From Oscillatoria sp. FACHB-1406 (GTDB lineage: Bacteria > Cyanobacteriota > Cyanobacteriia > Cyanobacteriales > Spirulinaceae), in NCBI RefSeq assembly GCF_014698145.1, contig NZ_JACJSM010000031.1, forward strand, positions 1-57,450: 57,450 nucleotides of DNA, given 5' to 3'. The notes beneath the pieces were generated by a model, which was not told the origin of the DNA, did not search any database, and saw only the letters and a list, made by a program, of their open reading frames with translations. A program made the position numbers and the translations under genes. Positions within the stretch are counted from its first letter, which is position 1; each line of letters starts with the position of its first letter. Positions 1-6,841 of the stretch are shown one piece after another.

Positions 1-135
1 CCAGAATTTGAAACCTTCTACACCAAAAACATCTTGTTGAACGAAGGTATGCGGGCTTGGTTGGCTCCCCAAGACCAACCCCATCAGAAGTTTGTATTCC
101 CTGAAGAAGTCTTACCTCGCGGTAATGCTCTGTAA
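1..135 (+). CDS. psbD: Photosystem II D2 protein, C-terminal 44 residues (partial)
   Basis: The window opens inside an ORF in frame 1 whose translation ends ...[12 protein letters not shown], the highly conserved C-terminus of the photosystem II reaction-centre D2 protein. D2 pairs with D1 in the thylakoid membrane and carries primary cofactors of charge separation. In the usual psbDC operon, psbC starts inside the end of psbD. Here no CP43-like frame overlaps or follows, and an intrinsic terminator lies 27 bases after the stop. This is therefore probably the stand-alone second copy (psbD2) that many cyanobacteria have; that is an inference from the missing psbC. The 5' part lies outside the window. 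Confidence 0.95.
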   Translation, partial: PEFETFYTKNILLNEGMRAWLAPQDQPHQKFVFPEEVLPRGNAL

Positions 136-161
136 GCACAATACTTTCTAGTTGATGGTTT

Positions 162-192
162 CGCCTCCACAGGAGTGGGGGCGATTTTTTTT
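162..192 (+). terminator. Intrinsic terminator of psbD
   Basis: A nine-base stem (CGCCTCCAC paired with GTGGGGGCG, one G-U pair) with a four-base loop is followed at once by a run of eight T. It lies 27 bases after the psbD stop and closes that transcript before any psbC could be read. Confidence 0.85.
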
Positions 193-309
193 AGGCTGCT
201 TTCTTGCTGAAGGTTGTGTTATTGTAAGTTACAGGTGTTTCAGCATTGGATTGAACGCCTAACTGGGACGATGTACTGCAAAATTCATTCTTTACAGGAG
301 GTGATGCCC

Positions 310-384
310 ATGAGCGAGAGTAGTAGTAAATTTAAGGGTCATCAATTTGGAGTTAACCGGCTGCGTGCCGGGGCTGTACTATAA
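310..384 (+). CDS. Possible 24-residue peptide with a near-perfect Shine-Dalgarno
   Basis: ATG at 310 opens 24 codons ending in TAA at 382-384 (MSESSSKFKG then HQFGVNRLRAGAVL). The sequence AGGAGGTGAT at 296-305 is a full-length complement of the usual 16S rRNA 3' end and is spaced 8 bases from this ATG. That is far stronger than at any neighbouring gene, and few cyanobacterial genes carry such a site. A second ATG at 304 is too close to the site. The product is hydrophilic and basic towards its end, with no signal peptide or cysteine. I do not recognise it. The stop codon falls inside the first arm of a folded RNA (361-480), so it may be a leader peptide rather than a free protein. Confidence 0.45.
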   Translation: MSESSSKFKGHQFGVNRLRAGAVL

Positions 385-480
385 CTTTTTGAAATCTTCC
401 TCGCTTCTACCGACCAGTCGGAAGTAGCGAGAACCTGTCTGGGAGACATTGAAGTTTTTAAGGTTATAGTTCCTCCCGGC
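361..480 (+). promoter_or_regulatory. Foldable RNA region overlapping the 24-codon ORF
   Basis: Two arms separated by about 80 bases pair: GCCGGG (367-372) with CCCGGC (475-480), and ACTATAAC (378-385) with GTTATAGT (463-470). They enclose a 14-base hairpin (401-414 with 417-430) that has only two mismatches. The closing helix includes the stop codon of the 24-codon ORF, so a ribosome finishing that ORF would melt it. This looks like a cis-acting leader or a small RNA. I cannot assign it to a known RNA family from sequence alone. Confidence 0.45.
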
Positions 481-511
481 AGTCAGGTGCCAATTATGAA
501 GATCCGCTAGA

Positions 512-574
512 CCGCTCTTACATCGAGTGCTACGACTGTTTCTGTCGGGTATCGAGTAAGAGCGGATAGTTTTT
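512..574 (+). terminator. Terminator-like long hairpin with competing stem
   Basis: CCGCTCTTAC (512-521) pairs perfectly with GTAAGAGCGG (556-565). The loop contains a smaller hairpin, and ATAGTTTTT follows. ATCCGCT at 502-508 could instead pair with AGCGGAT at 561-567, so two alternative folds compete for the same 3' arm, as in attenuators. Whether it ends the small-ORF transcript or gates read-through towards the porin is not decided by sequence. Confidence 0.5.
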
Positions 575-920
575 AAGGGCGGACTCGGACGCGATCGGTG
601 ATTAAAATTCTTAATCAGAAGTTAGCGGGAAGCGCGATCGCTACTAACCTCCCCCTCCTGTCGAACCCTAGAGTTTCTAAGCTTAGCGGTGTAAAAGAAA
701 GAAATTCTTATCAAAAAGGTCTGTCAACCCCGAATATTTGAGAGCGCTCCTTCGGCAAACTGGACTTATAATTAAATGGAGAACTCGGTTACTTTGTCGA
801 GTAATGAGTTATCATTGTCGGCGAACACTTCGGTAAGTTATGCGATCGCCGATTCAGGTGATGTATAATACCGAGTGAAATCGACAGAAGCCATTTAGAG
901 CAAGGTGTGAGGAAAAAAAT
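575..920. other. Upstream region of the porin gene
   Basis: 346 bases without a convincing ORF. It contains HIP1 octamers. The stretch at 806-820 (AATGAGTTATCATT) loosely resembles the AT-rich dyad of a Fur box; that is weak and an inference from the downstream gene's iron-porin family. The porin ATG is preceded by GGTGTGAGGAAAAAA, where GAGG is a plausible ribosome site. Confidence 0.3.
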
Positions 921-2984
921 ATGTTGAAATTGCTCTGGAGATATCAACTGATTGGTCATGCTGCTTTAGGAGCAGCACTGGCAGTCTCCTCTGCGGCAGT
1001 AGCAGCAGAAGGCAACGCGGCGCTACAACCGGAAGCAGCACAAAAAGCTGCCGAAATCGAGTTGAGCGACGCTACTAAGGCTAACCTCAAAGAAGTGAAG
1101 GCAGCCGAAGTAGTTCCCGTAGCCCAGCAAGATACGACGACAGAAGCGAAAGCAATTGAAGCTTCGCAGCCTATTGAAAACGCTGCACCGAAATTACCGG
1201 TAGCAGTTGCCCTTTCTAACGAAGTTCGCCCGGAAACCAACGCAACCGCAACCAGCAGCGTCGAGCAAATCGCTCAAAACGCTAACAATGCGGAAATTTT
1301 ACGGGAAATCAATCTCTACAGCAACGAAAACCCAGCCGCAGGTCAAAGCCTTCAAGGCGCTTCTAAATTCCGCGACGTTCGTCCGACCGACTGGGCTTTC
1401 CAAGCGTTAGACGACTTAATCAAGCGCTATGACTGTCTCGTCGGTTATCCCGATGGAACCTTCCGAGGCAATCGCCCCTTGAGTCGTTACGAGTTCGCAG
1501 CCGGTTTGAACGCTTGCTTAAACCAAATCGAACGTTTGATTGCAGAAGCAACCACCGACTTTGTAACGAAAGAAGATTTAGAAACTCTGCGTCGTTTGAT
1601 GCAAGAGTTTGAAGCCGAACTGGCAACGCTCGGCACCCGCGTTGATAACCTGGAAGCACGTACTGCTTTCTTGGAAGATCACCAATTCTCCACGACCACC
1701 AAGTTGAGTGGGGAAGTCATCTTCGCGCTCACCAACAACTTCGGTAACGATCGCGGTCTGAATAATACCCTAAGCAGCATCGGCGAAGCAGCGTTTGGAG
1801 ATCGCGTTCGTTTGACCTTCAACACCAGCTTCACGGGTAAAGACCGTTTGGTCACTCGTCTTGCGGCTGGAAATTTACGTTCTTTCACGGGCGGTTCGCT
1901 GCCGTTCCCAACGGGTGGCAACCCAGATACCACTGGTACTTATGAAGGAACTCAAACCTTTAACCTGCAACCCAGCGAGAACTTCGACAACAACGTAAAA
2001 GTTGACTGGTTAGCTTACTACTTCCCGTTTGCAGGTATCAATACCCTCGGCGTGAACAACTCTTACGTTTACGTTGCGGCGACTGGTGGGATTTGGAGCG
2101 ATATTGCCCCGACGACCAACCCCTACTTTGAAGACTACGATGGCGGTAATGGCGCGTTATCGACTTTTGCTTCGGAAAACCCAATCTACCGAGTTGGTGG
2201 TGGTGCTGGGGCAGCAATCAGCTTTGGCTTTAGCCCCCTCGAGTCTGTTATCGGACCGAGTACGGTAACGTTAGGTTACTTAGCAGGTGAAGCGAATAAC
2301 CCAGGGCAGAGTCGAGGCTTATTTAACGGCGACTACGCAGCCTTAGCTCAAGCTAACTTTAACCTGTTTGATTACTTTGCAGTTGGTTTAACCTACGTCC
2401 ACGGTTATCACGGTTACGGCAGTCCGATTTATGGAGCAGGTTCTACTGGAACCTTTAATGATTCCAGTCAGTTTGTTTCCAACTCGGGCGTTGTTGGCAG
2501 TTACATGGCTAATAATCCTTTGTTTCAAGCAGATCCGGGTAATGCCCTTGGTGGCGGAGGCTTGGGTATCGGTGCAACGGTTACAAACTCTTACGGTGCG
2601 GAAGTTGCTTTCCGTCCCTTTAGCGGTATCTCTGTCAGCGGTTTTGTAACTAAAACGGATGCTACGCTGATTAACCTCGGCGATGCCGACATTTGGAGTT
2701 GGGGCGGCGGCGTTGCTTTCCCTGACTTTGGGAAGCAAGGTAGCGTTCTCGGTTTCTTCGGTGGCATCCAACCGACCCTGCGCGGTATTAACAGCACCTC
2801 GCCACTCTTCAGCCGCGACACTTTCCGTATGGATACCGGCTGGCACGTTGAAGGCTTCTACAAGTACCAAGTGACGGATAATATTTCCATCACTCCCGGC
2901 GTGATCTGGTTGACTCGTCCGAACCAAAACAACAACAGCGAACCGATCGTCATCGGTACGCTCAGAACGACCTTCAAGTTCTAA
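921..2984 (+). CDS. Iron-uptake-type outer-membrane porin (SLH + OprB-like)
   Basis: 687 residues. A signal peptide (about 1-29, AVSSAAVAAEG) is followed by an Ala/Glu-rich linker and then an SLH domain (about 150-205: RDVRPTDWAFQALDDL and GYPDGTFRGNRPLSRYEFA). A coiled coil follows (about 205-255, LETLRRLMQEFEAEL and LGTRVDNLEAR), then a long beta-rich region ending in TLRTTFKF, with a C-terminal aromatic typical of outer-membrane barrels. This order, with SLH binding the peptidoglycan-linked polysaccharide and an OprB-like barrel, is that of cyanobacterial Som/iron-uptake porins, which admit small solutes and inorganic ions. The length is slightly above the family norm because of the linker. 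It is monocistronic, with its own terminator. Confidence 0.92.
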   Translation: MLKLLWRYQLIGHAALGAALAVSSAAVAAEGNAALQPEAAQKAAEIELSDATKANLKEVKAAEVVPVAQQDTTTEAKAIEASQPIENAAPKLPVAVALSNEVRPETNATATSSVEQIAQNANNAEILREINLYSNENPAAGQSLQGASKFRDVRPTDWAFQALDDLIKRYDCLVGYPDGTFRGNRPLSRYEFAAGLNACLNQIERLIAEATTDFVTKEDLETLRRLMQEFEAELATLGTRVDNLEARTAFLEDHQFSTTTKLSGEVIFALTNNFGNDRGLNNTLSSIGEAAFGDRVRLTFNTSFTGKDRLVTRLAAGNLRSFTGGSLPFPTGGNPDTTGTYEGTQTFNLQPSENFDNNVKVDWLAYYFPFAGINTLGVNNSYVYVAATGGIWSDIAPTTNPYFEDYDGGNGALSTFASENPIYRVGGGAGAAISFGFSPLESVIGPSTVTLGYLAGEANNPGQSRGLFNGDYAALAQANFNLFDYFAVGLTYVHGYHGYGSPIYGAGSTGTFNDSSQFVSNSGVVGSYMANNPLFQADPGNALGGGGLGIGATVTNSYGAEVAFRPFSGISVSGFVTKTDATLINLGDADIWSWGGGVAFPDFGKQGSVLGFFGGIQPTLRGINSTSPLFSRDTFRMDTGWHVEGFYKYQVTDNISITPGVIWLTRPNQNNNSEPIVIGTLRTTFKF

Positions 2985-3027
2985 GTTAAACCTTAGCTGA
3001 ACTCAGCTAAATTTATTTGAAAAGCTT

Positions 3028-3055
3028 ACCCTGCTTAAGAGCGGGGTTTTTTTTT
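3028..3055 (+). terminator. Intrinsic terminator of the porin gene
   Basis: ACCCTGC and GCGGGGT form a seven-base stem with one mismatch, followed by nine T. It lies 43 bases after the porin stop. Confidence 0.85.
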
Positions 3056-3154
3056 GCGGAATTAAACCCCTAAAACTCCATAACTCTAGTGGAGAACCGG
3101 AGTATACTGGATCCGATTGTATGTTCTGTTCACCTTAAAGGTTGCTAAAAGTCT

Positions 3155-3589
3155 GTGGAACTGTCTTGTAAGACGGAATATGCCCTACTCGCGCTCATGG
3201 AGTTAGCCAGTCATTATTCGAGAGGCGAACCGTTACAAATCCGCCAAATCGCAACGCAACAAGGAATTCCCGATCGCTACCTCGAACAAATCCTCGCTGC
3301 ATTGCGGCGTGGGGGGTTAGTCTTGAGTCAGCGGGGGGCGAAGGGCGGCTATATTTTGGCGCGAGAACCTTGGAAGATTAACTTACTCGACGCGATCGCC
3401 TGTTTGGAAAGTTTAAACTCTCGCAATAAGTTAGAGACACTCTGCCAAACAGTAGAGGGCGAAGTTCTCACTCAGGTTTGGCAGGAAATCCGCGATCGCA
3501 CCTTAACCGTCTTGCAGCATTACACCCTCCAAGATTTATGCGAGCGACGGGATGCGCGCGCGCAAGCAGCTATCATGTATTACATCTAA
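3155..3589 (+). CDS. Rrf2-family transcriptional regulator
   Basis: 144 residues from GTG at 3155; no upstream ATG is in frame. The N-terminal winged helix (MELSCKTEYALLALMELA, then IRQIATQQGIPDRYLEQILAALRRGGLVLSQRGAKGGY) is a typical Rrf2 domain with the RGxxGGY wing. IscR holds a [2Fe-2S] cluster with three clustered cysteines. This protein has cysteines only at positions about 5, 82, 95 and 127 and lacks that cluster, so iron-sulfur sensing by the IscR mode is doubtful. It may sense something else or act without a cofactor. A TATACT box at 3103-3108 is a candidate -10. The location just after an iron-type porin suggests, but does not show, a role in iron or redox control. Confidence 0.88.
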   Translation: MELSCKTEYALLALMELASHYSRGEPLQIRQIATQQGIPDRYLEQILAALRRGGLVLSQRGAKGGYILAREPWKINLLDAIACLESLNSRNKLETLCQTVEGEVLTQVWQEIRDRTLTVLQHYTLQDLCERRDARAQAAIMYYI

Positions 3590-3624
3590 AGGATCGTGAA
3601 TAGTAAAGAGAAAACGGCTTAGAA

Positions 3625-4560
3625 CTAACTTCCGGAAGAAGGGATTTCAGCATTGGCAGCGTTATTGCCTAATTCGCGTTCTAAAACTTTCCGAATCGCT
3701 TTCGCTCTTCGTCGCTGGTCGTAGGCGACGCACTCTTCATCCGTAACGGGGCGATTTTCGCGGCGACAAATCCCGATCAATCCCGTTGCTTCCCGCCCGC
3801 CAGTCCCAAAAGACTGGACTCTTGCGTAAGTAATCGCCTCGATTCCTTGTAGCCCCTTCTCCCTCGCTTCAGACAACTTGTGGGGAAAGCGTGGAAAGGT
3901 GCGAGGATTGGCTTGATTGGCTAAATCGAGCGTATTGAGCAAAGCTTCCTTATCCTTCAGGTCGATTCCCGCTAAGAGTAATTCCTTCGCCGCCCTCGGT
4001 TTGAACTGACCAATATAGCGATCGCAACTCTCATCCGCACCATTCACGCCCGACGTGCGATTTTGATTCGAGCAGTAGCCAAAATTCCGCACGCCATTTC
4101 CAGGATCGGTATGACCGTAATACAGCGAGGTCAACTCCCCCGATACAGTTAAATTCCCCTCGGCGTGACCGATCGCGCGGCGAATCAAATCTTGAGAAAC
4201 CGAGCCTAAAAAAATCGTCTCCTTCACCCGCTGCGTCGCCCGATCTGCTAAACCTTGCGTTGCGTTCAAGGTGGGAGGATAGAGCGAAAACAGTCCTAAA
4301 GCACCAATCGAACCCCATGTCAAGATGCGCCAATCAAATTCGTCGCTGTGTCCGTACTTGCGGCGCAGTAAGCCCAATCCCGCGACAGCGACAGCGCCGT
4401 AGATAAAACCTGTCGTTGCTCCCGAGGCGATCGCGCCGGGAGCTTTCCAAGCGACGCAGCCCAGTTCTAATAAAGGAATTTTCGGACAATTAATCGTACC
4501 GAGTTGAACCGCCGCTCCTAGGGCTGCGCCGACTAAACCACCGAGTAAGATTCGCTTCAT
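3625..4560 (-). CDS. Membrane protein with possible lysozyme-like domain
   Basis: 311 residues; last gene of the minus-strand cluster. It starts 12 bases after the M23 gene stop. The N-terminus has glycine/alanine-rich hydrophobic segments (about 3-20, 42-66 and 82-97). A soluble part follows with IRRAIGHAEGN (Glu in an AEG context), YYGHTDPGNGVRNFGYC and a later ICRRENRPVTDEECV stretch with paired cysteines. A Glu directly before Gly at the start of a helical domain recalls goose-type lysozymes and lytic transglycosylases, but this is a weak motif match. It could cut peptidoglycan to make room for an envelope complex. The link to the adjacent LytM protein supports cell-wall work; function otherwise unknown. 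Confidence 0.6.
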   Translation of the reverse strand: MKRILLGGLVGAALGAAVQLGTINCPKIPLLELGCVAWKAPGAIASGATTGFIYGAVAVAGLGLLRRKYGHSDEFDWRILTWGSIGALGLFSLYPPTLNATQGLADRATQRVKETIFLGSVSQDLIRRAIGHAEGNLTVSGELTSLYYGHTDPGNGVRNFGYCSNQNRTSGVNGADESCDRYIGQFKPRAAKELLLAGIDLKDKEALLNTLDLANQANPRTFPRFPHKLSEAREKGLQGIEAITYARVQSFGTGGREATGLIGICRRENRPVTDEECVAYDQRRRAKAIRKVLERELGNNAANAEIPSSGS

Positions 4561-4572
4561 CTCAACTTCTGT

Positions 4573-5790
4573 CTAGGGATTGTTCGCCCCATCAACGGTG
4601 CGATCGCTGAGAACTACCCCCTTCGCGCGAGGAAACTCCGAAAAATCGAGAACTTCGAGGGGATCGAGCCACTGATTCGCCATTCCCTTCGCTCCGGGTA
4701 CTGCATTATTCTGCCAGCGTAACTCGAAGTGTAAATTCGAGGCTTTCGTCTTGCCCGTCTTGCCCATCAAAGCAATCTGCTGCCCTTGACGAACGCGATC
4801 GCCGACGCGCACCAACAACTTGCTATTGTGACCGTAAACGCTATACATCCCGCCGCCGTGGGCAATCTGAATCGCCATTCCCAATCCATACTCGTCTTCC
4901 CCTGCGAACACCACTTCGCCTTCCGCCGTCGCCTGCACGGGCGTACCCTCCGCATTCGCGATATCGACACCGCAATGCACCGAGCAGGTTAAATGCTTTT
5001 GCTTATCCAGTCCCCGCGTCAGCGTACCGCGCGCGGGCAGAACAAACAGCGGTTTAATTCCTTTGGGTTTTGAGTTCTGCTCTCCTAAAATCGCCAACTT
5101 CAAGCCGGGGTTTTTTTCGCTCGGCGTTTTTCCCGTCAGCGTTCGCTCGACTAATTCCGTCGGCGGTATAACCGAGCGCGGTTTCAAGCGAACATCGACG
5201 TGCGCGCCCGAACCAATCCCTGAATTGCCGCTCTTGGCAATAACGTCACCCGTTTTTGCGTTACCGCCCTTACAATCGGACAGATGGAGCAATTGCACGA
5301 TCGTGCGATTGGGAAGCGCGTACTCTCCCACCAATCCGCCGCCGTTAGCATCTTGCCAGCACTTAACAGTCGTATCCGCGATCGCGTGGAGCGGGGTTCC
5401 GACGGGCGTTCCTACATCAATTGCCGGGTGATAGCTGGAACAAGTTGGGCAAGGCTTAGTGCGCGGTCCGTAACCGCTCGTCACCCGATAGCCCGCGATC
5501 GCATCTCCCACCTTCGGCGTTTTATTCCAATCTAAACTCAGCTTTGCTTGCTGGCTTGGCGAGCGCAGCGCTGGAATCGGGAATTGCGCGAAAAAACGCC
5601 CGAAAGGACTGACTTTGATCGCCCGATTGATATTCGGTTCGACTGTCGAGAGTGCCAGTCCCATCACGATTATTGCGGTGAGGAAATCTCCACGTTTGAG
5701 AGCCGACTCTCGTCGCTTGATTTCCCAGTATGGCGTGTCAGCCGATGTGAATCTAAGTAATTCGTTGCTGGAGGGGGGACGGTTTGCCAT
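4573..5790 (-). CDS. Membrane-anchored protein with two LytM (M23) domains, both degenerate
   Basis: 405 residues. A signal anchor lies at about 33-50 (KRGDFLTAIIVMGLALSTV), followed by two M23 domains. Domain 1 (about 100-205) has H121, D125, H169 and H197, but the final HxH is HVD (D199). Domain 2 (about 255-360) has H272, D276, H321 and H354, but the HxH is NLH (N352). In LytM, the zinc ligands are the first His, the Asp and the last His of HxH; the first His of HxH is catalytic. Each domain thus lacks one canonical residue. M23 family members cleave peptide cross-links, and degenerate ones act as activators or scaffolds (NlpD/EnvC type). The start at 5790 keeps the anchor. An ATG at 5664, 5 bases after the upstream ORF's stop, is the alternative. 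Confidence 0.85.
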   Translation of the reverse strand: MANRPPSSNELLRFTSADTPYWEIKRRESALKRGDFLTAIIVMGLALSTVEPNINRAIKVSPFGRFFAQFPIPALRSPSQQAKLSLDWNKTPKVGDAIAGYRVTSGYGPRTKPCPTCSSYHPAIDVGTPVGTPLHAIADTTVKCWQDANGGGLVGEYALPNRTIVQLLHLSDCKGGNAKTGDVIAKSGNSGIGSGAHVDVRLKPRSVIPPTELVERTLTGKTPSEKNPGLKLAILGEQNSKPKGIKPLFVLPARGTLTRGLDKQKHLTCSVHCGVDIANAEGTPVQATAEGEVVFAGEDEYGLGMAIQIAHGGGMYSVYGHNSKLLVRVGDRVRQGQQIALMGKTGKTKASNLHFELRWQNNAVPGAKGMANQWLDPLEVLDFSEFPRAKGVVLSDRTVDGANNP

Positions 5791-6005
5791 TGCTCGGTTT
5801 GAGAAAGGACAAGACTTGGGGGCGTTTCTCTTTCCTGGAGAGAAACGACATTATTAACCAATTTATTGGTGTCATTTGCGACTTTTTGCGTGCGATCGCT
5901 GAAACCGATCGCAAGGTGGGCTGGAGTCAGTCCCGTTAGCGAACAGTAAAACCCAAATACAGCAATTAAAATTGCAACAACGTTGCTCGTTCTAAAGCTA
6001 ATCAT
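5670..6005 (-). CDS. Small single-pass membrane protein in the ATPase/LytM cluster
   Basis: 111 residues from ATG at 6005; a TTG at 6080 would add 25. An N-terminal hydrophobic segment (about 8-27, VVAILIAVFGFYCSLTG) is followed by a polar tail presumably outside the membrane (SDRTQKVANDTNKLVNNVV...). It overlaps the start of the LytM gene by 121 bases in another frame, unusually long for two real genes. Either the LytM gene starts later (5664) or this ORF's tail is a by-product. Position, strand and membrane segment fit the cluster. Family not recognised. Confidence 0.45.
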   Translation of the reverse strand: MISFRTSNVVAILIAVFGFYCSLTGLTPAHLAIGFSDRTQKVANDTNKLVNNVVSLQERETPPSLVLSQTEQWQTVPPPATNYLDSHRLTRHTGKSSDESRLSNVEISSPQ

Positions 6006-6099
6006 TGTAATCGTCGTCAGATTCGAGAATTTGACCGAACTCGATTGGGGAGTGAAAGATCGAAAGCTAACTCTCCCCAACCTTCCAATTCCCCATTAC

Positions 6100-6726
6100 T
6101 TACTTAAGAAACTGCTCGATCGCTTGTTGAGCTTGGGGATCTAATCCATTTGCCGACATCCCAGCTTTCTGTTCGGTCGGGACAGCCGAGCGATCTGCCA
6201 CTTCCAACAATCGAGAAGAAGCGCGCATCGGAGCGCTTTCCACGGTTGCCGCTGCTGTCGTCACGGGCTGTCGGGCAGCAGGAGTGGTTAATTGTTCTTG
6301 TTGGCGCAACTCGACTTCCACCGCTGCAATGCCCGGTTTCATGCCTTTCCAAGTTGTATTCAGCGCGCGACCGACGCTATTACCGGCGCGATACTCTAAA
6401 TTCGAGTTTTCCGCGATCGGGGCGGGGAAAAGCGCGCCTCGAATCGCGTGAAACCCAAATCCTAACGTCAGGATCGGCAGTGCAATCAAACCGACCAAAT
6501 AGACCGAGCCGTGTAGCTTATTGCGCCACCAAGCTTTAACGGCAATTTTCTGAGCGGCGACAATACCCGAGGGGTCGAGCGAAAGAATCTCTTCAGCTTG
6601 CGCGACGGCATCTTGTCGGGCAATTTGATAAGCTTCCCAACTAACGAGGGCGTTCCCGCGATCGGCGGGAGAAGCATCCATTGGAGGAAGGTAATTATTC
6701 CGCCTACTGCTGTATTTGTTACCCAT
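6100..6726 (-). CDS. Single-pass membrane protein, unknown family
   Basis: 208 residues. An AGGAGT ribosome site sits 6 bases before ATG 6726. A soluble N-terminal part (about 1-70) is followed by one hydrophobic segment (about 72-95, GSVYLVGLIALPILTLGFGF) and a long Ala/Thr/Gln-rich tail ending DPQAQQAIEQFLK. The topology of a short cytoplasmic head, one TM and a periplasmic tail resembles stalk or adaptor subunits of envelope machines. I do not recognise a family. It lies 115 bases downstream of the ATPase gene and 20 bases before the next candidate ORF frame, within the same directional block. Confidence 0.65.
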   Translation of the reverse strand: MGNKYSSRRNNYLPPMDASPADRGNALVSWEAYQIARQDAVAQAEEILSLDPSGIVAAQKIAVKAWWRNKLHGSVYLVGLIALPILTLGFGFHAIRGALFPAPIAENSNLEYRAGNSVGRALNTTWKGMKPGIAAVEVELRQQEQLTTPAARQPVTTAAATVESAPMRASSRLLEVADRSAVPTEQKAGMSANGLDPQAQQAIEQFLK

Positions 6727-6841
6727 ATCTTACTCCTGAAGGTGCGTATCGATATAAAAACGAACGAGAGGGATAAATTCCCAAACCCCACCCAGTCCTC
6801 GAAGATCTGGTGCGAGCCTGGTTACTCGCGTAGGGTAGCAT

